The position numbers and the translations under genes are program-made. From positions 1 to 5,755 of the forward strand of contig JAEZLB010000203.1 of the NCBI GenBank assembly GCA_023435945.1: a stretch of DNA of 5,755 bases, in the 5' to 3' direction. This document shows, one piece after another, positions 1 to 5,368 of this stretch. Under the pieces are notes generated by a model, which saw nothing but the letters and a program-made list of their open reading frames with translations, was not told the origin of the DNA and searched no databases. Within the stretch, counting starts at the first letter, position 1; each line of letters opens with the position of its first letter. This stretch comes from Pseudomonadota bacterium. GTDB lineage: Bacteria > Pseudomonadota > Gammaproteobacteria > Burkholderiales > Burkholderiaceae_D.

Positions 1-495
1 GAAGCCCGGTACTTGGGGTGCAAACAGGGTATCCCAGCCGGCTTTGCCGCTGGCGGACATGGTGGCCAGCGTGCGGCCATGGAAGCCATGCGTGAAAGTG
101 ATGATCTCGAAACGGTCGCCGCCCCTGGCATTTTTGTTCTTCTTGCCCCATTTGCGCGCCAGCTTGATTGCACCTTCATTCGCTTCTGCACCGCTGTTGG
201 CGAAGAATACGCGGTCAAAGCAGGAGTTCTGCGTGAGCAGGTTGGCAAGCTCGGCGGAAGGCGCATTAAAGAAGGCCGGGGAGGGATTGATCAGCTTGGC
301 TGCCTGCTGCTGCAGTGCTTCCTGGATGCAGGAAGGAGAATGGCCGAGGCAGTTCACCGCCCAGCCTTGCAGATAGTCGAGGTAGCGCTTGCCCGTGTGA
401 TCGGTCAGCCACATGCCCTTGCCCTCGGTAAAAACCAGCTGGGGCCGGTTGGTGATGTAGAGAAGGGCATCGGTGTGATACTGGCTGAATTCCAT
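1..495 (-). CDS. argD: Acetylornithine transaminase family aminotransferase (ArgD-like), N-terminal part
   Basis: Class III PLP-dependent aminotransferase. The ArgD type interconverts N-acetylornithine and N-acetylglutamate semialdehyde in cytoplasmic arginine synthesis. The window holds the first 165 residues, beginning [18 protein letters not shown]; the catalytic lysine lies beyond the left edge. Visible family motifs are the PLP-phosphate-binding SGAEANE at about residues 101-107 and THGFHGRT at 135-142, whose Phe138 by family knowledge stacks on the PLP ring. The early segment with [16 protein letters not shown] (39-53) is also typical. The ATG at 495 is preceded by GGAG with 8-base spacing; a TTG 27 bases upstream, next to an in-frame TAA, is a weaker start. 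No clear promoter lies in the 116 bases before the gene, and an intrinsic terminator sits farther upstream. The assignment to ArgD rather than another class III enzyme (for example a GABA or succinylornithine transaminase) is by overall resemblance. Confidence 0.88.
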   Translation of the reverse strand, partial: MEFSQYHTDALLYITNRPQLVFTEGKGMWLTDHTGKRYLDYLQGWAVNCLGHSPSCIQEALQQQAAKLINPSPAFFNAPSAELANLLTQNSCFDRVFFANSGAEANEGAIKLARKWGKKNKNARGGDRFEIITFTHGFHGRTLATMSASGKAGWDTLFAPQVPGF

Positions 496-611
496 GTCGG
501 CTGCTCCGAAATTGCGTTTCAATTAAAAGTAATGGAGGGCAAAAGCGCCCCGCAGTTCAAAACCATTCCAAAACTGCTTTGCGACTCCTGAAGTCTTGTT
601 CCGGAAGTCGA
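496..611 (-). other. Untranslated leader between terminator and ArgD-like gene
   Basis: These 116 bases lie downstream of the terminator and upstream of the aminotransferase. I found no convincing -35/-10 pair on the minus strand: TTGAAC is present but no good -10 lies at 16-18 bases. A short hairpin, GGGC/GCCC at 537-550 with a 6-base loop, is the only local structure I saw. If the gene truly lacks a promoter here, its transcription must come through the terminator at 612-644. Confidence 0.4.
504..507 (-). promoter_or_regulatory. Ribosome binding site of the ArgD-like gene
   Basis: Reads GGAG on the minus strand, 8 bases before the ATG at 495. It supports that start over the upstream TTG at about 522. 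Confidence 0.6.
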
Positions 612-644
612 ATAAAAAAAGCCACAGGAGTTTGCCTGTGGCTT
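612..644 (-). terminator. Strong intrinsic (rho-independent) terminator
   Basis: On the minus strand a perfect 10-bp stem (AAGCCACAGG with CCTGTGGCTT; plus positions 635-644 and 619-628) encloses a 6-base loop and runs straight into TTTTTTTATT. It faces left, so it ends transcripts coming from the reductase at 773-1801 and/or from the candidate promoter at 737-765. It lies about 117 bases before the ArgD-like start, so it could also act as an attenuator for that gene. On the plus strand the T run is absent, so it is unidirectional. Confidence 0.88.
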
Positions 645-660
645 GGTGGTCAGCGATCAC

Positions 661-729
661 TCATGCGTAAGGCATTCCGGCCTGAACAGGCTGGGTGCGG
701 CGTCGCAGAAGGAGGGCTGAGTTTTTCAT
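661..729 (-). CDS. Candidate 22-residue leader peptide with Leu-Leu-Leu-Arg-Arg-Arg run
   Basis: A 22-codon ATG-to-TGA ORF in the gap between the reductase and the ArgD-like gene. Codons 6-8 are Leu (CTC CTT CTG) and codons 9-11 are Arg (CGA CGC CGC, positions 697-705). It ends 16 bases before the terminator stem. The ATG lies 7 bases after a -10-like TACACT, so the transcript would start at or next to the A of the ATG, as in a leaderless message; no Shine-Dalgarno is visible. The layout of promoter, short ORF with repeated codons for one amino acid, terminator and arginine-pathway gene is that of an attenuation leader. The ORF is short enough to occur by chance, and the equal Leu run weakens the Arg-specific reading. 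Confidence 0.3.
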   Translation of the reverse strand: MKNSALLLRRRTQPVQAGMPYA

Positions 730-757
730 GCCGCAAAGTGTATGCCGTTTTATGCCG
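728..757 (-). repeat. Three direct copies of CGGCAT around the candidate promoter
   Basis: On the minus strand CGGCAT occurs at 752-757, 742-747 and 728-733 (offsets 10 and 14 bases). The first lies in the -35/-10 spacer, the second touches the -10 box and the third covers the predicted start point. The copies are exact, but a 6-base unit is short. A protein-binding site is possible; chance is the alternative. Confidence 0.35.
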
Positions 758-765
758 GGCGTCAA
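737..765 (-). promoter_or_regulatory. Candidate sigma70 promoter upstream of the short ORF/terminator
   Basis: On the minus strand, TTGACG (760-765, 5 of 6 matches to the -35 consensus) and TACACT (737-742, 4 of 6 matches to the -10) are separated by exactly 17 bases. The pair sits just after the stop codon of the reductase (773), not inside a gene. The expected start point is about 729-731, giving a transcript of roughly 115-120 nt to the terminator at 612-644. Three CGGCAT copies overlap and surround the core. Confidence 0.5.
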
Positions 766-772
766 AGGCTGC

Positions 773-1801
773 CTAGGGCTGGACATTGTCTGCTGCCGAG
801 GTGAAGGAGTCGGCGTAAAACTCGTCGGACGGCAGCTTGCACAGGGTTACGAAATCGCGCCGCGCCGCGTCGACCATCGCCGGGGTACCGCAAGCATAGA
901 CCTGATGGCTGGACAGATCGGGCAAGTCCTGCATGACTGCCTGGTGAACGAATCCGGTGCGGCCGGTCCAGCCGTCTTCCGGCCGTGCATCGGAAATCAC
1001 TGGCACATAGGAGAAATTGGCCAGCGTGCGTGCCCATTCCTCGGCCAGGCTATGCATGTACAGGTCTTTCGGGCGGCGGCCACCCCAGTACAGCACGATG
1101 GGACGCTGGATGTCGCGGTAGATCGCATGCTCGACGATGGCCTTGATCGGCGCAAAACCGGTACCGGATGCAAGCAGGACGATGGGTTTTTCGGAGTCCT
1201 CGCGCAGGAAGAAAGTGCCGAGTGGCCCTTCGAAACGCAGGATCTCGCGCTCCTGCATAGAGTTGAATACATGATCGGTGAACAGGCCGCCGGGCATGTG
1301 ACGGATGTGCAAGGTCAGCAGATCGTAGTCGTGCGGCGCATTGGCCATGCTGTAGCTGCGGCGCTTTCCATCCTTGAGCAGGAATTCGATGTACTGGCCT
1401 GCCTTGTACTGCAGCCTTTCGCTGGCCGGCAGTTGCAGGTGCATCACGATGACATCGTCGGAGATGCGCTCCAGCTTGTTCACGCGGGTAGGCATCTTGC
1501 GAATGGGGATGTCGCCGATGCCCACGACTTCGCGTGCTTCAATGATCAGATCGGACTGCGGCACAGCGCAGCAGAACAGTGCCTGTCCGGTGCGCTCCTC
1601 GGTCGCGGACAGGGCGCGTTCCTGGTGCGGACCATGGACTACTTCGCCTTCCAGGATCTTGCCTTTGCAGGAGCCGCAGGCCCCGTTCTTGCAGCCATAA
1701 GGCAGGCCGACGCCGGCGCGGATCGCGGCCGTCAATACGCTTTCGTCGTCTTCGCAGGTAAATTGCCGACCACTCGGCTGAACAGTTACTTGGAAAGTCA
1801 T
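773..1801 (-). CDS. 2Fe-2S ferredoxin/FAD/NAD(P)H reductase (CDP-6-deoxy-3,4-glucoseen reductase-like)
   Basis: A 342-residue single-chain electron-transfer flavoprotein, probably cytoplasmic, passing electrons from NAD(P)H through FAD to a plant-type 2Fe-2S cluster. Domains in order: ferredoxin (about 1-95) with cluster cysteines C37, C42 and C45 in YGCKNGACGSC and C77 or C78 in LFCCAV; FAD-binding barrel (about 100-200) with RSYS at 148-151 and GGLFTDH at 171-177; NAD(P)-binding domain (about 205-342) with ASGTGFAP at 211-218, LYWGGR at 237-242 and YACGTP at 302-307. The ATG at 1801 fits the usual start of the ferredoxin domain. The frame stays open 87 codons further but that stretch is antisense to the neighbouring dehydrogenase. 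A weak GGAA lies 4 bases before the ATG. Relatives are often named after the deoxysugar reductase AscD, but nothing here indicates deoxysugar synthesis, so the partner is unknown. Confidence 0.9.
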   Translation of the reverse strand: MTFQVTVQPSGRQFTCEDDESVLTAAIRAGVGLPYGCKNGACGSCKGKILEGEVVHGPHQERALSATEERTGQALFCCAVPQSDLIIEAREVVGIGDIPIRKMPTRVNKLERISDDVIVMHLQLPASERLQYKAGQYIEFLLKDGKRRSYSMANAPHDYDLLTLHIRHMPGGLFTDHVFNSMQEREILRFEGPLGTFFLREDSEKPIVLLASGTGFAPIKAIVEHAIYRDIQRPIVLYWGGRRPKDLYMHSLAEEWARTLANFSYVPVISDARPEDGWTGRTGFVHQAVMQDLPDLSSHQVYACGTPAMVDAARRDFVTLCKLPSDEFYADSFTSAADNVQP

Positions 1802-1806
1802 ACAAT
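1778..1806 (+). promoter_or_regulatory. Candidate promoter of the SDR gene, inside the reductase start region
   Basis: TACAAT at 1801-1806 matches the -10 consensus at 5 of 6 bases. At 17-base spacing the -35 is CTGAAC (1778-1783), only 3 of 6. Transcription would start near 1812-1814, at the first possible ATG of the dehydrogenase. That would give a leaderless message or favour the ATG at 1829. Confidence 0.3.
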
Positions 1807-1813
1807 TCCGAAG

Positions 1814-2722
1814 ATGAAAATTAATGTCATGAAGACCATTCCCGGAGCATTTGGCAAGCCGCGCCTTGTTATAGTCGGGTGTGGCGACGTCGGCATGCGC
1901 CTGTTGCCGTTGCTGCGGGACCGTTTTCGTGTTTTTGCAGTCACCAGCCAGCCGGCACGATGCGCCGAACTGCGGGATGCCGGGGCGGTGCCCATTGTTG
2001 CCAATCTGGACGATCCGGCAAGCCTGAAAAAACTGGCCGGTTTGTCCAGTACTTTTGTGCATCTGGCTCCGCCTCCGTCGGAGGGAGGGCAGGATCGTCG
2101 CACACGCAATCTGACCGCTATTGTACCCGAGCGCTCCACTCTCGTTTATGTGAGCACGACCGGTGTTTATGGCGATGGCGAAGGAGCAAGTTTTGACGAG
2201 ACGCGTAGCGTGAAGCCTGCGAATGCACGTGCGAAGCGCCGCATCGATGCGGAAGAACGCTTGCGTGCATGGGCCAAGCGTTCGCAGTCGCGCCTGACGA
2301 TACTGCGCGTACCCGGCATTTATGCTTCAGACCGCCTGCCTGTGGACCGGCTTCAGAAAGGTACACCTGCGATCAGGGCGGAAGAGGATTCCTATACCAA
2401 TCATATTCACGCGGATGATCTGGCTGGCATTATTTGCGCTGCCTTGTTCCGGGGGATGCCGAATCGCGTCTATCACGCTGTTGACGACTCGGACATGAAG
2501 ATGGGGGACTATTTCGACGCAGTGGCGGATGCCCTGGAGCTGCCTCGTCCTCCACGTCTGCCGCGCGAACAGGTGAGGAAAATGGTGTCCCCGATGTTAT
2601 GGTCCTTCATGTCGGAGTCGCGCCGTCTGCTGAATCGGCGCATGAAGAAAGAATTGCGCGTGCGCTTGATTTATCCGACTGTGCACCAGGCACTGGCGCA
2701 GATCAAAACCGGAAAGGCTTGA
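1814..2722 (+). CDS. Atypical NAD(P)-binding SDR family protein (YeeZ-like)
   Basis: A 302-residue Rossmann-fold protein of the extended/atypical short-chain dehydrogenase group, most like YeeZ-type proteins of unknown substrate. The nucleotide-binding glycine motif VGCGDVG is at residues 21-27. YVSTTGVYGD (112-121) matches the strand carrying the catalytic Ser/Thr in extended SDRs, and YTNHIHADDLAG (194-205) matches the epimerase-family segment with its conserved His and Asp. A normal YxxxK is not seen: where it is expected (about 137-141, NARAK) the Tyr appears to be Asn, so ordinary dehydrogenase chemistry is doubtful. Two starts are possible, ATG 1814 or ATG 1829 (297 residues); neither has a clear Shine-Dalgarno and both keep the Rossmann motif. 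The gene diverges from the reductase with 12 bases between start codons and converges on the secretion ATPase, so it is probably transcribed alone. Confidence 0.85.
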   Translation: MKINVMKTIPGAFGKPRLVIVGCGDVGMRLLPLLRDRFRVFAVTSQPARCAELRDAGAVPIVANLDDPASLKKLAGLSSTFVHLAPPPSEGGQDRRTRNLTAIVPERSTLVYVSTTGVYGDGEGASFDETRSVKPANARAKRRIDAEERLRAWAKRSQSRLTILRVPGIYASDRLPVDRLQKGTPAIRAEEDSYTNHIHADDLAGIICAALFRGMPNRVYHAVDDSDMKMGDYFDAVADALELPRPPRLPREQVRKMVSPMLWSFMSESRRLLNRRMKKELRVRLIYPTVHQALAQIKTGKA

Positions 2723-2723
2723 C

Positions 2724-2753
2724 GGCACAGTTCCTGCCGCTGGCCTTATTTTT
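2724..2753 (+). terminator. Possible intrinsic terminator after the SDR gene
   Basis: An imperfect stem, GGC-a-CAG (2724-2730) with CTGGCC (2740-2745), has one bulged A and a 9-base loop and is followed by TTATTTTT (2746-2753). It lies directly after the stop codon in the 43-base gap between convergent genes. The stem is short and bulged, so strength is uncertain. There is no T tract for the opposite direction. Confidence 0.4.
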
Positions 2754-2779
2754 CCCTGCGCGGTGTTATCCCTGCGCGG
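2753..2779. repeat. 11-base direct repeat across the end of the secretion ATPase gene
   Basis: TCCCTGCGCGG occurs at 2753-2763 and again at 2769-2779, offset 16 bases. The TAA stop of the minus-strand ATPase gene (2766-2768) lies between the copies. The inner copy encodes the last residues; the outer copy is in the 3' untranslated part. It looks like a small local duplication. Confidence 0.6.
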
Positions 2780-4550
2780 CCGTGACTTTCAGAACTTCTT
2801 CCATCGTCGTTACCCCTTCCACCACTTTCAATGCCCCTGCAATGGCCAGCGGCTTCATGCCATCTTTCATGCTTTGCTGTTGCAGCACCTGCAGATCGAC
2901 GGCAGGCTGAATCATTTTGGCAAATGAAGGACTGATGGTGAGCAGTTCATACAGACCGGTCCTGCCACGGAAGCCGGTTTGCCTGCATTCGGGGCAGCCA
3001 ACAGGTCGATAGACTGTGCTTGGGCGGGGAAGGTCATAACCCTGTGTGAGGTTGTTCCAGATTTCCTCGGGCACTTCGCCATCGTCTTGCTTGCAATGCG
3101 TGCACAGCGTCCGTACCAGGCGTTGTGCCATGATGCCGCTTAAGGTCGCTTCCAGCAGATAGTGCGGCACGCCCAGTTCCAGCAGGCGAACGATGGTTGC
3201 AGGCGCGCTGTTGGTGTGCAGGGTGGAGAACACAAGGTGGCCGGTAAGTGCCGCCTGGATCGCCATCTCCGCGGTTTCCAGGTCGCGGATTTCGCCGATC
3301 ATGATAATGTCCGGGTCCTGGCGCATCAGCGCGCGTATGCCGTCGGCAAACGACAGGTCGATGCCATGCTGCACCTGCATCTGGTTGAACGATCCTTCTA
3401 CCATTTCGATCGGATCTTCCACGGTGCAGACATTCACCTCGGACGTAGCCAGCGCCTTCAGCGTGGTGTACAGCGTGGTGGTCTTGCCGGAGCCGGTAGG
3501 GCCGGTCACGAGGAAGATGCCGTGCGGCCGCTGGGTCAGGGTATTCCAGCGCTGTGCATCGTCCAGCGGGAAGCCCAGTTCGGGCAATGTCTTCACCACG
3601 ACATCCGGATCGAAGATACGCATGACCAGCTTCTCGCCGAATGCCGTGGGCAGGGTGGAGAGGCGTAGCTCGATTTCCTGACCGCCGCTGGTGCGGGTCT
3701 TGATGCGGCCATCCTGCGGCCTGCGTTTTTCCACGACGTCCATGCGTCCCAGCAGCTTGATGCGCGCCGTCATCGCGATCATCACAACGGCCGGCACCTG
3801 GTACACCTGATGCAGCACACCGTCTATGCGGAAACGGATTGCGCCGATCTCGCGCTTGGGTTCAAGGTGAATGTCGGAGGCGCGCTGCTCGAACGCGTAT
3901 TGCCATAACCAGTCGACGATGTTGACGATATGCTGGTCGTTGGCATCCAGCGTGCGATTGCTTTTGCCGAGCTCGACCAGTTGCTCGAAGTTGTTGCGCA
4001 AGGCGATGTCCTGTCCCGAGCTCTTGTTCGCATTCTTGATCGAGCGGGCCAGTGCAAAGAACTGCGAGATGTACTGGGCGATATCGAGCGGGTTGGCAAT
4101 GACCAGGCGTATCTCGCGGCGCGTGACTTTCGCGATTTCCGCTTCCCATTCCGAGACGGCGGGATCAGCCGTGGCAATCACCAGTTCGGTCGCGGTCAGT
4201 TCTACCGGAAGAATATTGAAGCGGGTCGCATAAGTCGCCGACATGACGTCCGCCACCTTCGCGAAATCGATTTTCAAGGGATCGATGCGCATGAAGGGCA
4301 GGCCGGCTTTCCTGGACAGCCACTCGGTCAGCCAGTCTAGCGTCATCAACTGTTGCGGCGCCTTGGGCGAGTAGAGCTTGCATTGTGCAACCGCTACCAG
4401 GGGATGCATCGCAGTACTGTTGCTTTTCTGGATGCTGCGCGCCTGGTTGTAATGTACCTTGGCTTCTTGCGGATCGATCAGCTTGTCGGCCAGTAGCCAG
4501 TTGAATATCTGCTGAAGATCGAGAGCCTTGGTGGTGGTTGCATGGGTCAT
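2766..4550 (-). CDS. GspE/PilB-type secretion or type IV pilus assembly ATPase
   Basis: A 594-residue cytoplasmic hexameric traffic ATPase of the GspE/PulE/PilB family, which drives type II secretion or pilus assembly. In ATG numbering: a MshEN/GspE N-terminal-like domain at about 65-165; the N2 region with RASDIHLEP (223-231) and RFRIDGVLH (239-247); Walker A GPTGSGKT (350-357); Asp box VEDPIE (377-382); Walker B region DPDIIMIGEIRD (412-423); His box GHLVFSTLHTN (437-447); and a tetracysteine zinc site, C483/C486 (CTHC) and C519/C522 (CPEC). All catalytic elements appear intact and the length is normal. The ATG at 4550 has GGAG 5 bases upstream; a GTG at 4556 overlaps the upstream stop codon but lacks a spaced Shine-Dalgarno. 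No other secretion or pilus gene is visible. It follows the spermidine-synthase-like gene, probably co-transcribed. The sequence does not decide between secretion and pilus roles. Confidence 0.9.
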   Translation of the reverse strand: MTHATTTKALDLQQIFNWLLADKLIDPQEAKVHYNQARSIQKSNSTAMHPLVAVAQCKLYSPKAPQQLMTLDWLTEWLSRKAGLPFMRIDPLKIDFAKVADVMSATYATRFNILPVELTATELVIATADPAVSEWEAEIAKVTRREIRLVIANPLDIAQYISQFFALARSIKNANKSSGQDIALRNNFEQLVELGKSNRTLDANDQHIVNIVDWLWQYAFEQRASDIHLEPKREIGAIRFRIDGVLHQVYQVPAVVMIAMTARIKLLGRMDVVEKRRPQDGRIKTRTSGGQEIELRLSTLPTAFGEKLVMRIFDPDVVVKTLPELGFPLDDAQRWNTLTQRPHGIFLVTGPTGSGKTTTLYTTLKALATSEVNVCTVEDPIEMVEGSFNQMQVQHGIDLSFADGIRALMRQDPDIIMIGEIRDLETAEMAIQAALTGHLVFSTLHTNSAPATIVRLLELGVPHYLLEATLSGIMAQRLVRTLCTHCKQDDGEVPEEIWNNLTQGYDLPRPSTVYRPVGCPECRQTGFRGRTGLYELLTISPSFAKMIQPAVDLQVLQQQSMKDGMKPLAIAGALKVVEGVTTMEEVLKVTAAQG

Positions 4551-4552
4551 GC

Positions 4553-5359
4553 TCACTCCAGTGCTTGTTTTAATCCATTGACCCAGGAGCGTGCCGGCAG
4601 CTTGGTGGTTTCCTTGATTTCCACGGCACGCTCGTAAAGGTTGGGGAAGTCCAGCCTGAACTTCTGCTTGAAGGCGATGGCGATCACATTACCATCGTGC
4701 ACTTCAGGCAGGCACAGAACCTGTCCAAAGGCAGGACGCATTGCCCGCAGGTTCTTCGCATAACTGGGGTGGTCGCCGAACAGGTTGACCGTCATGATGC
4801 CGCCTTCCTTCAGGCAGGCTGCACAGGCCGCATAAAACTCCGGCGTATCGAGCACAGGGCCGCGCGCTGTCGCGTCGTAAAGATCGACCTGCAGCGCATC
4901 GATGGTGTCGTGATTGGCGGGATCATTGACGAAGTCATTGGCGTCCATCTCGATGACTGCCAGGCGATCATCGTTGTCGGGCAACTTGAACATGGCGCGG
5001 CAGATATTGATGACTGCCGGGTTCAGCTCCACTGCCGTGACCTGCGCTTCGGGGAAAGTACGGTAAGAGAACTTGGTCAGCGCGCCGGTGCCCAGGCCTA
5101 GTTGCACGATGTGTTGCGGCGCATCGTTGAATAGCATCCAGGCCATCATCTGCTGTGCATATTCCAGTTCAGGCCAGTCGGGTTTCCGGATGCGCATGGC
5201 GCCTTGCACCCATTCGGTACCGAAATGCAGATAGCGGACGCCATCCATTTCCGACAGGGTTACCGGTGCATATTTGGGAGGCCGCGGAGAACGCGGTTTG
5301 GATGCGTGCGCGGGGCGCGACGACTCATCCTTTTCTATGGATTTTCGTTTGATCAGCAT
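4553..5359 (-). CDS. Spermidine synthase-like protein (aminopropyltransferase/methyltransferase fold)
   Basis: A 268-residue cytoplasmic protein of the spermidine/spermine synthase superfamily, whose authentic members move an aminopropyl group from decarboxylated S-adenosylmethionine to a diamine. Residues 1-32 are basic and rich in Lys, Arg, Pro and Ser, probably disordered. LEYAQQMMAWMLF (65-77) matches the family YxxxM segment. The nucleoside-binding loop is QLGLGTGA (86-93) rather than the usual GGGDG type, followed by AVELNP (109-114), whose acidic residue should bind the ribose. DLYDATARGP (159-168) corresponds to the catalytic DxxDPxGP region but lacks the DP. The Gln-containing motif after the next strand is absent (TVNLFGDHP, 190-198). 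Substrate use is therefore uncertain. The ATG at 5359 lies 9 bases after the glycosylase stop and has no clear Shine-Dalgarno, suggesting translational coupling. The 3' end overlaps or abuts the ATPase start. Confidence 0.82.
   Translation of the reverse strand: MLIKRKSIEKDESSRPAHASKPRSPRPPKYAPVTLSEMDGVRYLHFGTEWVQGAMRIRKPDWPELEYAQQMMAWMLFNDAPQHIVQLGLGTGALTKFSYRTFPEAQVTAVELNPAVINICRAMFKLPDNDDRLAVIEMDANDFVNDPANHDTIDALQVDLYDATARGPVLDTPEFYAACAACLKEGGIMTVNLFGDHPSYAKNLRAMRPAFGQVLCLPEVHDGNVIAIAFKQKFRLDFPNLYERAVEIKETTKLPARSWVNGLKQALE
4556..4559 (-). promoter_or_regulatory. Ribosome binding site deciding the ATPase start
   Basis: Reads GGAG on the minus strand, inside the last codons of the upstream gene, 5 bases before the ATG at 4550. 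The competing GTG at 4556 overlaps this site and so could not use it. This favours the 594-residue form. Confidence 0.5.
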
Positions 5360-5368
5360 GGCATGCCA

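Noticed and set aside
13..591. Plus-strand open frame of 192 codons at the left edge
   Set aside because: Most of it is antisense to the aminotransferase, whose conserved motifs read clearly on the minus strand.
645..772. tRNA or other structured RNA gene in the gap
   Set aside because: No cloverleaf, CCA end or T-loop consensus was found on either strand. Only the terminator and short local pairings are visible.
695..1813. Long plus-strand open frame running in frame into the SDR gene (373 extra codons)
   Set aside because: It is antisense to the reductase, whose motifs are unmistakable, and the Rossmann domain begins only after 1829. The open frame follows from the base composition of the coding strand opposite.
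1802..2062. 87-codon upstream extension of the reductase frame on the minus strand
   Set aside because: It is antisense to the dehydrogenase and shows no domain features. The ferredoxin domain starts normally at 1801.
3162..3681. Plus-strand open frames of 162-168 codons opposite the ATPase
   Set aside because: They are shadows of the ATPase core around its Walker and His boxes, with low-complexity translations and no recognisable motif.
5360..5367. Palindrome GGCATGCC directly before the spermidine-synthase-like start
   Set aside because: Eight bases is short enough to be chance, it overlaps out-of-frame ATGs, and nothing else marks it as an operator.
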